A stretch of DNA of 35,984 nt from contig JAJRQK010000010.1 in NCBI GenBank assembly GCA_024280295.1, positions 1 through 35,984 of the forward strand. The letters are read 5' to 3'. The stretch is from Bacteroidota bacterium (GTDB taxonomy: Bacteria; Bacteroidota; Bacteroidia; Flavobacteriales_D; Crocinitomicaceae). Shown one piece after another: positions 1 through 10,025 of this stretch (positions are counted from its first letter, which is position 1; each line of letters opens with the position of its first letter). The notes beneath the pieces were generated by a model that worked only from the letters and a program-made list of their open reading frames with translations, made no database searches and was not told the origin of the DNA. Both the position numbers and the translations under genes were made by a program.

Positions 1-3000
1 TCATATTGCTCAACAAATCCCGCATCATGATACGTTGCTGCGGACTTTAGTAAAAATAGTCCTTCATCTGTTACATTTTCTAAGAGTGCTAAACGTTCCA
101 CTGCAGTAACAACATCCTTTGTGTGAGAAATACTGTGGTAATAAAGTGAACTTGATAACCCTTCGTTTAAAACGCGCATGATATGTCGTTCCGCTTTGTA
201 ATAATTAATTGAGCTATAAAGGTGAAGGTTAATAATTTGGTTAAAACGATCATTCGGGTAAATTCCTTCTCCTTTTAGTGAAAGTTCAGGCTTAATTCGC
301 TCGACAACATACATATCAATAATTCCACGACTTTTTGACTCTACCTGCCCTTTAAATATACATTCAAAATACGGCTCAATATGTAAAAATGTTGACCCAG
401 TAACTGTAACGTGCCCTGGTTCCGCCATCATTTCCATACGTTGTGCTTGATTTACAGTCGCTCCCCAAATATCATACGCTAATCGCTCTGAGCCTATTAC
501 TCCAGCTGTAACCTCGCCTGTATTAATTCCCAAACGTATATCCCAATACTCCTTACCATTTGCAAGAGCTTCATTTCTACGCTTTTCCATATACTCTTGA
601 ATCTGAATTGCTGCCAAAACAGTATCCATTGGGTTAGTGTTGTTTCTAACTGGGACTCCTCCTGCGCACATATATGCATCACCGATTGTCTTTATTTTTT
701 CAAGATTGTTTTTTACAATAATTTCATCAAACTTTGTAAAATAAACATCCAATTGTTTAACCAACTCAGTCGGTTTCATTCGGTCTGAAATTTTTGTGAA
801 CCCAACAAAATCTGTAAATAATACAGATACCTTTTTATAAGCCCTTGCTCTTGCCTTACCGCTTTTTTTAAGCTCCTCAGCCGTAGATTCTGGAATAACT
901 TTTCGAAGTAGTTTTTCGGTTTTATCCTTCTCTATTTGTAATAGTTTTTGCTGCTCAACTACTTTGTTTCGCTCTGTCTCGATTTTAGATCGCTGTAATT
1001 CAATTTTTTCGTTTTGTGCTTGAATTTCCTTTGTTCGGTCGCGGATTTTCATTTCTAGACGGACCTGCTCTCTTCGAGAAGCATCAACCCTACGTCGAAT
1101 TATAAATCTTGTTGCAAGGGCAATTAGTAATGATAAACAAACCCAAAACCACCATGTTTGCCAAAAAGGAGCGGCAATATTAATAGATATACTTGCCGGG
1201 TATGAACTCCATTCTCCATCAGCCAATCGGGCATATACTTTTAACTCATAACTCCCAGGCGCTAGAGCATTAAAGTTTACCTCATTATCTGTTCCTAATA
1301 ATATTTCTCCATTTTCCGAGCCAACTAATTCGTATTTATAATTAATTAATTCTGGATTGCTGAGGTTTGAAGATTGAAACCTTATAGTAAAACTACGTCG
1401 ATTATATGGCAAATTAATTTCGTTGGTTTGTGCTATTGGTTTGATTAACATCGACCCTTCAGCACCTGGTTTCAACCACTGGTTTTCCAACTTAAACTTC
1501 GTAAACACAACGCTAATATCTCTCTTATCATCAGATAATTCAGAAGGGTTGAAATAATTGTACCCGTAAATTCCACCGAAATACATGACACCAGATTTTG
1601 ACCGCATAAAAGCTCCAATGTTGAACTCATTGCTCATTAATCCATGAATTTCTGTGAAATTTTTAGTCTTCTTTGACTTTAAATTAAATCTACAAAGCCC
1701 TTTATTTGTAGTTAGCCATAAGTTGCCGATATCATCTTTTAATACTCCATAAATAACATCATTTGGAAGGCCGTTTGAACGGTTGTAAACTTGGGTCTTC
1801 TTTGTTTTTTTATTCCATCTAACTAAACCGGAACCAAGTGATCCATACCAATATACATTATTGTCCGATTGATAAATGGACGTAATATAACCTGGGCAAG
1901 CTGTCATTATTTTTGCATTGTATTTGTAAGGTCTAATAATTACCTCCTCCTCTTGCTCTGAAGCTATATTTAGTCCTCCTGTGCTTGTTGTAAACCAAAC
2001 ATTTCCATCATTATCTTTGTAAACCAATCGACAAATTCCTTTTGAAATCGTTTGTTTAGGTGCTTTTACATCATGTTCGAAAAAAGTGATTTTCTTTGTT
2101 TCCACATTGTAAAGCAAGGCACCTCCTTTTGTGGCTAAAAAGTAACTGTTGTCTTTCCAATGTTCAATTGCATATACCCTGTCATGTTTTCGCTCGCTTA
2201 CCTCAGAAGGAAATTCAACTTTATTGAATGCATAGCTGTTTTCTAAAATTTGCAATTCATAAAGTCCATCCGCGGAAGCGATTAATATCAAATTACTATC
2301 TATTACCTCAATCCCTAAAATTGAAAGCTCCGTTTTTGATGTTGATAACGCGAGTTCACTGTGAGGAAACTGCTTAAACTTCCCTGTTTTATAGTCGTAG
2401 CGCGAAACACCTTTATCCGTTCCTATGTACAAATATCTTCCCCATTCTGCGAAACTCCAAACACTTGGGCTAGGGATTCCCATATCACTGTTTGCACTTG
2501 CTCCCACTCCCATTATTCCTTTGTGGCCTGGGTCAATATTTGAAATTCCCCTTCTTGATCCAACCCAAATTGTTCCAGAATTATCTCTAAACAGAGTATT
2601 GATTGCATTATTAAGTAATGCTGTTTTTTGAAATATATCTTCTGCATTTTGATGTATTTCACCATCATCATAAAGTGCATATAGGCCTTTGTTCGTAGTT
2701 CCAACAAGCCAGCCAAGATTATCATAATGATAAACGTCTGTTACACTAATTACCCCATGCGTTTTTCTCCAGTTTTTAAACTTTGGCGATAACTCTGCTG
2801 AAATTAAGTTAAGAGAATAAACGCCTTGACTAGTCGATAGAAGCACTTCTCCCTCCCTAGATTGAGTGATTTTATTAATAACCGGGAGAGCTTTTCCTTT
2901 GTGTTTTGATACTCTTCTAGCCGTGTTCTTTTGAGTGTTAAAAATAAACAATCCTTTATCTGCGGTGGCCACAACTATATTGTTGCGGTTAACAACCTTA

Positions 3001-3506
3001 ACATAAGTCGATTTTTTTGAAGGAATTTGAGTTCCTTTACTTATAAATGAGCCTCTACCAGGGTTAAATTCATACAATCCATTTTCCGTAGTAGCTACCC
3101 AAACTTTTCCATCCTCTGCAAGGGATATACTTTCAATTTGAAGAACTTCACCCTTTTTCAAAAAATAAGAAGAGAACAACTCTCTTCGAGTGTCATATTT
3201 AGTGAGCCCGTTATTAGTTCCAAACCATAAATTTCCTTGGTTATCCGTGATCGCGCACTTTATGTACGCGCTTTCTAAACCTGGGGTTTTGTCTGGTGTA
3301 AATACTTCAAATGATTTCCCATCAAACCTGTTTAACCCGTCTTGAGTTCCAATCCAAAGGCCATTCGATTCATCTTGAATAATAGTCGTAACAGAACTTT
3401 GAGATAGACCCTCATTAATACCAAAATTCCTAAATCGAAAACTTTTCTGAGAAAAAAGTAAGTTCGCGATTAAGCAAAAAACTATGTATAACAGGTATTT
3501 TTTCAT
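1..3506 (-). CDS. Two-component-type propeller sensor with adenylate cyclase and HD domains (3' end beyond window)
   Basis: Starts at the ATG at 3506 and stays open to the window edge (at least 1168 codons). Order of parts: signal peptide (MKKYLLYIVFCLIANLLFSQ); about 14 ligand-sensing propeller repeats of the LWIGT/LWFGT type; a Y_Y_Y domain; one membrane helix (WWFWVCLSLLIALATRFII, near residue 790); a coiled coil rich in Glu, Lys and Gln; a class III nucleotide cyclase; and the start of an HD phosphohydrolase-like domain. In the cyclase the metal aspartates are D899 (FTDFVGFT) and D943 (IGDAYM). The base-selecting residues are K939 and D1012, the adenine-type pair, and N1019 and R1023 are present, so I infer an active adenylate cyclase. 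The HD part shows H1124, H1128 and H1160-D1161 (YHDAGF). The propeller should lie in the periplasm and the cyclase in the cytoplasm. The ferritin gene ends 38 bases upstream on the same strand and may be co-transcribed. Confidence 0.93.
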   Translation of the reverse strand, partial: MKKYLLYIVFCLIANLLFSQKSFRFRNFGINEGLSQSSVTTIIQDESNGLWIGTQDGLNRFDGKSFEVFTPDKTPGLESAYIKCAITDNQGNLWFGTNNGLTKYDTRRELFSSYFLKKGEVLQIESISLAEDGKVWVATTENGLYEFNPGRGSFISKGTQIPSKKSTYVKVVNRNNIVVATADKGLFIFNTQKNTARRVSKHKGKALPVINKITQSREGEVLLSTSQGVYSLNLISAELSPKFKNWRKTHGVISVTDVYHYDNLGWLVGTTNKGLYALYDDGEIHQNAEDIFQKTALLNNAINTLFRDNSGTIWVGSRRGISNIDPGHKGIMGVGASANSDMGIPSPSVWSFAEWGRYLYIGTDKGVSRYDYKTGKFKQFPHSELALSTSKTELSILGIEVIDSNLILIASADGLYELQILENSYAFNKVEFPSEVSERKHDRVYAIEHWKDNSYFLATKGGALLYNVETKKITFFEHDVKAPKQTISKGICRLVYKDNDGNVWFTTSTGGLNIASEQEEEVIIRPYKYNAKIMTACPGYITSIYQSDNNVYWYGSLGSGLVRWNKKTKKTQVYNRSNGLPNDVIYGVLKDDIGNLWLTTNKGLCRFNLKSKKTKNFTEIHGLMSNEFNIGAFMRSKSGVMYFGGIYGYNYFNPSELSDDKRDISVVFTKFKLENQWLKPGAEGSMLIKPIAQTNEINLPYNRRSFTIRFQSSNLSNPELINYKYELVGSENGEILLGTDNEVNFNALAPGSYELKVYARLADGEWSSYPASISINIAAPFWQTWWFWVCLSLLIALATRFIIRRRVDASRREQVRLEMKIRDRTKEIQAQNEKIELQRSKIETERNKVVEQQKLLQIEKDKTEKLLRKVIPESTAEELKKSGKARARAYKKVSVLFTDFVGFTKISDRMKPTELVKQLDVYFTKFDEIIVKNNLEKIKTIGDAYMCAGGVPVRNNTNPMDTVLAAIQIQEYMEKRRNEALANGKEYWDIRLGINTGEVTAGVIGSERLAYDIWGATVNQAQRMEMMAEPGHVTVTGSTFLHIEPYFECIFKGQVESKSRGIIDMYVVERIKPELSLKGEGIYPNDRFNQIINLHLYSSINYYKAERHIMRVLNEGLSSSLYYHSISHTKDVVTAVERLALLENVTDEGLFLLKSAATYHDAGFVEQY

Positions 3507-3544
3507 TCGTGTGATAGAATATTAAAGTACCAAAAAAATGGAGT

Positions 3545-4069
3545 CTACACTCCTGGACTGACTGTATTTGCCGGTTGAATTAGAATTGCGGAGTTCTCTA
3601 AGTCTCTATCAAACAAATATAAGCCTGCTTTATCTTCTCCTACTAAACGTGCCTTATCAAGTATTGTACGTGCTTGAGCCTCCTCTTCCAGTTGTTCTGC
3701 AAGGTACCATTGAATGAAATTGTGTGTTGTATAATCCTTCTCAATAAGACAAACCTCTACGAGGTCGTTTATCGATTCAGTAACTTCTATTTCATGTTCT
3801 AAAAGCATTTCAAAAACATTCAATACTGACTTAAACTCTTCTTGTGGTTTAGTAAAGCTTGGTATTATTGCCTTACCTCCTCTTTCGTTGACAAACTTCA
3901 CTAGCTTCAACATGTGAAACCGCTCTTCTTCCGATTGTTTATACATAAACCCCGATGTTCCACCTAATCCTTGCGTCTCTGCCCAACTAGCCATTGCTAA
4001 ATAGAAGTGCGACGATTGCCCTTCTTTTTGAATCTGTTCGTTCAATGCTTTTTCTACGTGTTCTTTCAT
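3545..4069 (-). CDS. ftnA: Ferritin (FtnA-type iron storage protein)
   Basis: A 174-residue ferritin that oxidises Fe(II) and stores iron in a 24-subunit shell in the cytoplasm. Compared with E. coli FtnA, the ferroxidase residues are visible: E16 (KEG), E49 and H52 (SEEERFHM), E93 (LEHE), Q126 and E129 (WYLAEQLEEE), plus Y23. It lacks the haem-binding pattern and two-domain layout of bacterioferritin or rubrerythrin. The C-terminus is about 10 residues longer than in E. coli FtnA. A -7-like element lies about 33 bases upstream. The large sensor-cyclase gene follows 38 bases downstream on the same strand; no functional link between the two is evident. Confidence 0.95.
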   Translation of the reverse strand: MKEHVEKALNEQIQKEGQSSHFYLAMASWAETQGLGGTSGFMYKQSEEERFHMLKLVKFVNERGGKAIIPSFTKPQEEFKSVLNVFEMLLEHEIEVTESINDLVEVCLIEKDYTTHNFIQWYLAEQLEEEAQARTILDKARLVGEDKAGLYLFDRDLENSAILIQPANTVSPGV

Positions 4070-4101
4070 CGTGATAGTTATATAAACCGTGAGTGTTTAA
4101 A

Positions 4102-4109
4102 CAAATATA
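4102..4109 (-). promoter_or_regulatory. Candidate promoter -7 element for ferritin
   Basis: On the minus strand this reads TATATTTG, matching the Bacteroidota -7 consensus TAnnTTTG, and sits 33 bases upstream of the ferritin ATG. I could not assign a clear -33 TTTG at the usual distance, so this rests on the -7 match alone. Confidence 0.4.
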
Positions 4110-4181
4110 AAGTAATAAGAGCAATTGTTTTGTGATTTTGAAATCAAATTAATTCTAAATTAAGCGTACATTCGTACTAAT

Positions 4182-6320
4182 ATGTCTAAAAAAAAGCCGA
4201 ATGCGAAACTCAAACGGAGTCTTGCGCACATTATTCGAAAGGTTTTTACTGAAAATCCAGAATCAACTTTAAGCCATCGTCAAGTATGTCAACTCATTGA
4301 TGTACGTGAAAAAGCACTTCGAAAACTTGCCTATAACGTCCTTGAGGATCTCAAACGTGAAAAATTTATCTCCTCCATGAGTCATGGAGACTATAAACTC
4401 AATCAATCCAGTAATTTTATAGAGGGGTCTTTACAAATTACACAACGTGGTGCTGGGTTTGTTGTAACCGATAATAAAGATGAAACAGATGTTTTTATCG
4501 CCCCACACAACTTAAACCAAGGTTTAGGTGGAGACCGTGTTAAAGTTCAAATCACGAAACACGGAAAATCTCGTGATGAAGGAGTTATTATTGAGGTAGT
4601 TGAACGCGAAAGAACTCAATTTGTTGGAACAATACAATTGAACGAAAAATTTGCTTTTCTTATTCCTGATAATTCTCGCGTTGGAACAGATATATTTATT
4701 CCAAAGGAAAAACTCAAAAACGCCAAGAACGGAGAAAAGGTGCTGGTTAAGATTACGAAATGGCCTAAATCTGCTGATAATCCTTATGGAGAAGTAATTG
4801 AAATTCTTGGGAAAGAGAGTGGAAATAGTGGTAATGATGTTGAAATGATCAGTATTTTAGTCAATCAAGGTCTTGATTTTAGGTTTGAAAATGATGTTCT
4901 TTCTGAAGCGGAAGCAGTAGGAATGGATTTGGATCCTGAAGAAGTTGCAAAACGACGGGACTTTAGAAGTGTCACCACTTTTACCATTGACCCTGTTGAT
5001 GCAAAAGATTTTGATGATGCAATTTCTTACAACCTGCTTGAAAATGGAAACCTCGAAGTTGGAATTCATATCGCAGATGTAAGTCATTATGTTCGACCAG
5101 GGATGGCAATGGACGATGAGGCATTAAAGCGATCGAACTCTGTTTATTTAGTTGATCGTGTAGTGCCAATGTTACCTGAACAGCTTTCTAACATGGCGTG
5201 TTCACTGCGGCCAAACGAAGACAAATATAGTTTCTCAACAGTTGTTGAAATTGATAAAGACGGCAAGATTTACAACCAGTGGTTTGGAAAAACGGTTATT
5301 CACTCTAATCGTCGTTTCACTTATGAAGAAGCACAGGAAATAATTGAAGGGAAAGATGGTGATTACCAAGATGAAATTCGAACACTAGATAAAATCGCAA
5401 AGGTTTTACGTAAAAAACGACTGAAAAACGGAGCAATGAACATTGAATCGGAAGAGGTTCGCTTTGTTTTAGATGAATCTGGTCACCCTGAATCTTTGAT
5501 AATAAAGCGCTCTAAAGATGCTCATAAGCTAGTTGAGGAATACATGCTTTTAGCGAACCGTTTGGTTGCAACTTTTGTTTCTAAGAAAAAAGATAAGCAC
5601 AATAGAATTCCTTTTGTTTACCGTTGTCATGACAAGCCTGATCAAGCAAAAATTGAATTATTTAGCTTGTTTATCAAGAAGTTTGGGTATGAAATTGAGA
5701 CCGGTGATCCTAATCGGATATCAAATAACATCAACACCTTGTTAGGTGATATTCGTTATAAAAACGAGTATTCATTAATCCAATCAATGGCTATTCGTTC
5801 GATGGCAAAAGCGATCTATGATACGGATAACGTTGGTCATTACGGTTTGGCGTTCAATTATTATACTCACTTTACATCGCCTATTCGTAGGTACGCAGAT
5901 TTGGTTGTTCATCGAATATTACAAGAAACGCTGACGGATAACAAACATAAATACGGCGATGAACTCAATGGTATATGTAAGCGTATTTCACGTATGGAAC
6001 GAAAGGCTGTTGAGGCTGAACGCGAGAGCACAAAGTTTTTCCAAACCTTATATGTTGTTGATAAAATAGGTCAAGAATTCGACGGTACTGTTTCTGGTAT
6101 TGCCGATTTTGGAATGTTTGTTAAGATGGATGAGAATCAGTGTGAAGGAATGATTCCTATTCAAGAAATTCCTGGAGATCGCTTTCGTTTCGATGCGGAA
6201 AAGTTCCAAATTGTTGGGTCAAAAACTGGGAAAACGTACAATTTTGGTGATCAGGTTCGAGTAAAAATCTATGAGGTATCAACACGAAAACGTCAGATTG
6301 ATTTAGAAATGGTTAAGTAA
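4182..6320 (+). CDS. rnr: Ribonuclease R (3'-5' exoribonuclease)
   Basis: A 712-residue member of the RNase II/R family, which degrades structured RNA from the 3' end in the cytoplasm. Order of parts: a winged-helix-like N-terminal region (to about residue 70), two cold-shock OB folds (about 80-230), the RNB catalytic domain (about 255-590), and a C-terminal S1 domain starting near GQEFDGTVSGIADFGMFVK. The metal-binding aspartates D270, D276, D278 and D279 are present in TIDPVDAKDFDDA. The N-terminal helix-turn-helix favours RNase R over RNase II. The long basic tail of the E. coli enzyme is missing, giving a length usual for Bacteroidota. The 3' end overlaps the convergent downstream gene by 28 bases. 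Confidence 0.97.
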   Translation: MSKKKPNAKLKRSLAHIIRKVFTENPESTLSHRQVCQLIDVREKALRKLAYNVLEDLKREKFISSMSHGDYKLNQSSNFIEGSLQITQRGAGFVVTDNKDETDVFIAPHNLNQGLGGDRVKVQITKHGKSRDEGVIIEVVERERTQFVGTIQLNEKFAFLIPDNSRVGTDIFIPKEKLKNAKNGEKVLVKITKWPKSADNPYGEVIEILGKESGNSGNDVEMISILVNQGLDFRFENDVLSEAEAVGMDLDPEEVAKRRDFRSVTTFTIDPVDAKDFDDAISYNLLENGNLEVGIHIADVSHYVRPGMAMDDEALKRSNSVYLVDRVVPMLPEQLSNMACSLRPNEDKYSFSTVVEIDKDGKIYNQWFGKTVIHSNRRFTYEEAQEIIEGKDGDYQDEIRTLDKIAKVLRKKRLKNGAMNIESEEVRFVLDESGHPESLIIKRSKDAHKLVEEYMLLANRLVATFVSKKKDKHNRIPFVYRCHDKPDQAKIELFSLFIKKFGYEIETGDPNRISNNINTLLGDIRYKNEYSLIQSMAIRSMAKAIYDTDNVGHYGLAFNYYTHFTSPIRRYADLVVHRILQETLTDNKHKYGDELNGICKRISRMERKAVEAERESTKFFQTLYVVDKIGQEFDGTVSGIADFGMFVKMDENQCEGMIPIQEIPGDRFRFDAEKFQIVGSKTGKTYNFGDQVRVKIYEVSTRKRQIDLEMVK

Positions 6321-7786
6321 CTTAATCTTGCATTCATTTCGAACTTATAGCTCGTTTTATTGATCATTGCATCAATCCATACAATAAGGTTGATGTCTGT
6401 AATGATGTTCTCACTCTTTTCCTTTTCAATAAGTTTTTGAATTTTTATTTTTATTCTGTGAAGGTTGCTTTTATTCATACTATTCTTCTCAGATTCAAAA
6501 TATGTTAGTAGGAGGTGCAACTTTGGGTACTTTATGATATCCTTTATATTTAATTTTAGTATCGTTCTCGCACGCTCTTGTGCATTGTTCAATTCACCTT
6601 TTTCGAATTGAATAAACAGTAACAATAGTTGTGCTTGAATTGCCACTCTTGGAAATGAGCTTACCTCTTCATCAAAAAGCACTTGATTAATTCTATTTTT
6701 AGATAAAATGTGCTCCCCATTCCCATAATAAGCATACGCTAATTGAAAATAGATGAAAAGTTTTGCTGTAATATGGATTTCTTTAGAAAATTTCTCCATT
6801 CCTAAACTGACCATCTTTGCGAATTTTGAGACACGCCCAAACTCTCCTAATCCATTATAGAGGGCAATTTCCATTCCTAAATAGTTAAACAACTTTGATT
6901 CAACAAGTCGCATGTTTGATTTCTTTCTAAAACTATCCAAGCGCTTAAAGTAAACTTTGACATTCTCGAAATCTTTTAGGTATAAGTAAGTAACACATGT
7001 GTTATAGACAGAGCCGATGTAGGCGGGTAAGTTTGCCTCCATAAGCCTTTGACGCCCTTCAAACCCTTTAACAATTTTAAGTTGACAGCCTAAAGCACTC
7101 TCAAAATCCTTCCGGTATACATGATATAGAGCTTGAATATATAAAAACATACATTGAGAATGAAAAGTACTACACTCTTCGTATGAATTATGTTTTAGGA
7201 ATAGTTTTAATTCACTAAACTGTATTTTCGCTGCTTCCGACTTTTCAAAACCAAGTGTTCGCGCAATAAATGTTGTAAATAATTCTTTATGGCGAAAGGT
7301 AACTCGCTGCTCATATTTCTTCAACAAAACCTTCTCTTGATAAAAACTACTTTGTATTTGTTCGTTAAATTCACTTTTGTCAAAAAGTTCCTTATTAATC
7401 ATTTTCTCACGCGAGATAAATTGCAATTCAGAAAGTAAGTCATCTAATTCTTGAGCTTGTTTTTTTCCTTTTTTAGCCTGCTTTAATGCCTGTATAAATA
7501 GACCCTTATCAAATAAAATACTCACATGGATTAATTGCTGTGAAAGTCTCAAAGATGGTGATGTATTCTTTTGAAAAGAAACCAAGCTTGATAAAATTTG
7601 TTCACGAAGAATGTGGTTTAAATAGTTAATTTTTAGCCCACTCTCTTTTTTATTTGGTTTACTACAATAGTCATCAAACAATTGCATTGTTTGGGATTTT
7701 TTCACATCAAAATATGAGTATGTAAGTTTAAAATATCTCTTTTCAGACGGACTCATCCTGTTAATTAGCTCTTGAACATCGCTCAT
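6293..7786 (-). CDS. TPR-like helical repeat protein, function unknown
   Basis: About 497 residues from the preferred start MSDVQELINRMSPSEKRYFK at 7786; an in-frame ATG seven codons upstream (7807) is also possible. I do not recognise a named family. The sequence is almost wholly helical with recurring A/L/Y spacing (for example ALYHVYRKDFESALGCQLK, YLYLKDFENVKVYFKRL, LAYAYYGNGEHILSKNRI), the look of divergent tetratricopeptide repeats from about residue 90 to the end. No signal peptide or membrane segment, so probably a cytoplasmic scaffold. It is strongly Lys/Phe/Leu rich. It converges on rnr with a 28-base overlap, and the T9SS propeller gene diverges from its 5' side. A TAAATTTG -7-like sequence at 7793-7800 lies immediately upstream of the preferred start. 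Confidence 0.8.
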   Translation of the reverse strand: MSDVQELINRMSPSEKRYFKLTYSYFDVKKSQTMQLFDDYCSKPNKKESGLKINYLNHILREQILSSLVSFQKNTSPSLRLSQQLIHVSILFDKGLFIQALKQAKKGKKQAQELDDLLSELQFISREKMINKELFDKSEFNEQIQSSFYQEKVLLKKYEQRVTFRHKELFTTFIARTLGFEKSEAAKIQFSELKLFLKHNSYEECSTFHSQCMFLYIQALYHVYRKDFESALGCQLKIVKGFEGRQRLMEANLPAYIGSVYNTCVTYLYLKDFENVKVYFKRLDSFRKKSNMRLVESKLFNYLGMEIALYNGLGEFGRVSKFAKMVSLGMEKFSKEIHITAKLFIYFQLAYAYYGNGEHILSKNRINQVLFDEEVSSFPRVAIQAQLLLLFIQFEKGELNNAQERARTILKLNIKDIIKYPKLHLLLTYFESEKNSMNKSNLHRIKIKIQKLIEKEKSENIITDINLIVWIDAMINKTSYKFEMNARLSYLTISKSI

Positions 7787-7926
7787 TAAAACCAAATTTA
7801 ATATCATTAATTACTCAACAATATATAACTTATTATCAAGAAAATGCATCCTATAAAACCAAATAGTGTATATTGTTTTTTGGACTCCTCCTTTTATTAA
7901 TCCCCTGTGCGCTGTACTTTCGTAAC

Positions 7927-9984
7927 ATGCTAATCAAAACTACCTACATAATTATATTTCTAATAGGTATTCATACTGTCTGTTTTGGACAGAATCTTCA
8001 ATGGATAGAAAATATAAGCAATGTTGATGACGATATTGACATTCACTCGATGACCTTGTCTTCTAATGGTGATGTCTTTATCGGAGGATCTTATGATGAA
8101 CAAGTATTAAGTGATGGCAGCTCACAAGGAGTAAAGTTTGGAGGCGCTCAAGCAAACACAACTGATGAACAAAATGGTTTTATAGCAAAATACAATAGTA
8201 TTGGTGTACAGCAGTGGATTATTGACTTCGGTTCACCTAATAGCACATCTGGCTACAGTCCTCTGGGTATGGTCGAAGATGCTGGATTTCTCTATGTTGT
8301 AGGAAGTTTTAAACACGCAACAGGATCTGGAATGGATTTTGATCCTGGCGTTGGAACTAATTATTATTTGAGTAGTTCTACAGCTACAGATTTTTTTATA
8401 TCAAAATATAACACACTTGACGGTAGTATGGTTTGGGCATATATTGGATCGGGTTCTGCTGGTTCAGATTTACCTTCCGGAATAGACGTTGATGTAACTG
8501 GAAATATTTATGTTTCTGGATATGTCACCAATGGAAGTTCTGCTGTTGATTTTGACATTAAAAATGGAACTGCGCCAAGTGCTAACGGGATTGCAAACAA
8601 AAAGCATTTGTATTTGTTAAAGTTTGATTCCGCTTGTAACTTCCTGTGGAGAGTTAATGTTTTAAACAGTTCAGATATCTCAGGCGGGAATCTCGTTGTG
8701 GATAGAGCTAACAACTTTATTTATTTAGCTGGTGGTATTGGTGAAGATTCTGGTGGAGATCCAAGCTTTTCAGGGAACACATTAAACGTCAATACCACTG
8801 ATGATGCATTCATTGTTAAGTATGATATAAACGGAAATTTTGTTTGGGTAAAAAACATCGCAGAGAGTACTTCTAGTAATTGGGTGCATTCAATTGATGT
8901 TGATAATTCTGGAGATCTCTTTGTAAGTGGGGTTCTTCAGGGTACCGCTGATTTCGACCCTTTAGGAACTCAAAACAGGAGTTCTGTTGGGTCTTATGAT
9001 GCGTTCTTTGCAAAATATACTTCATCAGGGGCATATATTTGGGCATATAGCATTGGTAGTACATCATTTGGTGAGGGCGGTTATAGCCTAGACGTTAATG
9101 CTTCTGGTGAAGTTCTCATAGGTGGTGCTATGTATGGTGCAGCAGATTACAATCCTGAAGGAACAGGCGGCGCAATAGTTAAAGGAGCAGCTGGAAGCAG
9201 ATATGCTTATGTGGGTGTTTATGATACTGATTTTAAGTACCAATGGTGTCATGCTATTGGCAATGCCACAGTAAGTACAGGTAATAACTATATTCGTTCC
9301 GTGGCGTTTGACGATAATGCTACTACTTGCGCTTTATATGTATTTGGATATCACGCTCAATCTATAACAGAAGATTTTGATCCCGATAATGCTGGAGGTA
9401 ATTTTACCGCCACAGGTTCTGATGACAATGGTTTTCTAGCACAATATGGATACTGTCCAATAATGCTCCCTATTGAACTTCAAACTTTTGATGCCTTCCT
9501 AGTTGATAGAAATGTAGTGTTAAATTGGTCAACAATCAGCGAAAACAATAACGATTTCTTCGAGTTGCAGCGTTCATTTGATGGTGTGACTTTTGAAACG
9601 TTTGAAATATTATCAGGTGCGGGAACCTCTCAAGAACTAATTCAATATAGCACAATTGATTACCTTCCAATGGCCAATCTTTCCTATTATCGACTGAAAC
9701 AAGTCGACTATAATGGTAACTCGAGTTTTAGTGCTGTTCGAGCTGTTGATTTTTCGTCGAATCTATCAATTAATCTTTTTCCAAATCCGGCAACATCCTC
9801 ATTAAGAATCACCAATCTACCAAAAGGCTCTATTATTTCCATTTACTCAATAAATGGTGCTTTTATTCAACATGTATTTTCCTCTATTGTTGATGTAAGT
9901 AAGTTAGCTGAGGGTATGTATCAATTTGTTATAGAAGGCCCGTCCAGTGTTGAAGTTAAAAGGTTCAGTGTTAAACACGAATAA
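7927..9984 (+). CDS. Secreted beta-propeller (SBBP-like) protein with T9SS type A sorting domain
   Basis: I place the start at 7927 because it yields a clean signal peptide (MLIKTTYIIIFLIGIHTVCF, cleaved near GQ), giving 685 residues; the open frame begins 54 bases earlier. The body has repeats of the type DVDxSGDxFVSG / DAFxAKYxxxGxxxWAxxIG at about 50-70 residue spacing, as in SBBP (seven-bladed propeller-like) repeats. An Ig/fibronectin-like segment (LPIELQTFDAFLVDRNVVLN) is followed by a C-terminal type A sorting domain: INLFPNPATSSLRI, then LAEGMYQFVIEG and a terminal KRFSVKHE. Such proteins cross the outer membrane through the type IX system and are anchored on or released from the surface. 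Ligand or substrate is unknown; no enzyme motif was seen. Confidence 0.9.
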   Translation: MLIKTTYIIIFLIGIHTVCFGQNLQWIENISNVDDDIDIHSMTLSSNGDVFIGGSYDEQVLSDGSSQGVKFGGAQANTTDEQNGFIAKYNSIGVQQWIIDFGSPNSTSGYSPLGMVEDAGFLYVVGSFKHATGSGMDFDPGVGTNYYLSSSTATDFFISKYNTLDGSMVWAYIGSGSAGSDLPSGIDVDVTGNIYVSGYVTNGSSAVDFDIKNGTAPSANGIANKKHLYLLKFDSACNFLWRVNVLNSSDISGGNLVVDRANNFIYLAGGIGEDSGGDPSFSGNTLNVNTTDDAFIVKYDINGNFVWVKNIAESTSSNWVHSIDVDNSGDLFVSGVLQGTADFDPLGTQNRSSVGSYDAFFAKYTSSGAYIWAYSIGSTSFGEGGYSLDVNASGEVLIGGAMYGAADYNPEGTGGAIVKGAAGSRYAYVGVYDTDFKYQWCHAIGNATVSTGNNYIRSVAFDDNATTCALYVFGYHAQSITEDFDPDNAGGNFTATGSDDNGFLAQYGYCPIMLPIELQTFDAFLVDRNVVLNWSTISENNNDFFELQRSFDGVTFETFEILSGAGTSQELIQYSTIDYLPMANLSYYRLKQVDYNGNSSFSAVRAVDFSSNLSINLFPNPATSSLRITNLPKGSIISIYSINGAFIQHVFSSIVDVSKLAEGMYQFVIEGPSSVEVKRFSVKHE

Positions 9985-10025
9985 AACCTCTCCAAAAATG
10001 ATAAATCAACCTCTCTCTAAATAGA

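Noticed and set aside
7793-7807. Upstream ATG at 7807 as start of the TPR-like gene
   Set aside because: The seven extra residues (MILNLVL) overlap a TAAATTTG -7-like sequence and add nothing to the fold; 7786 is preferred, though not proven.
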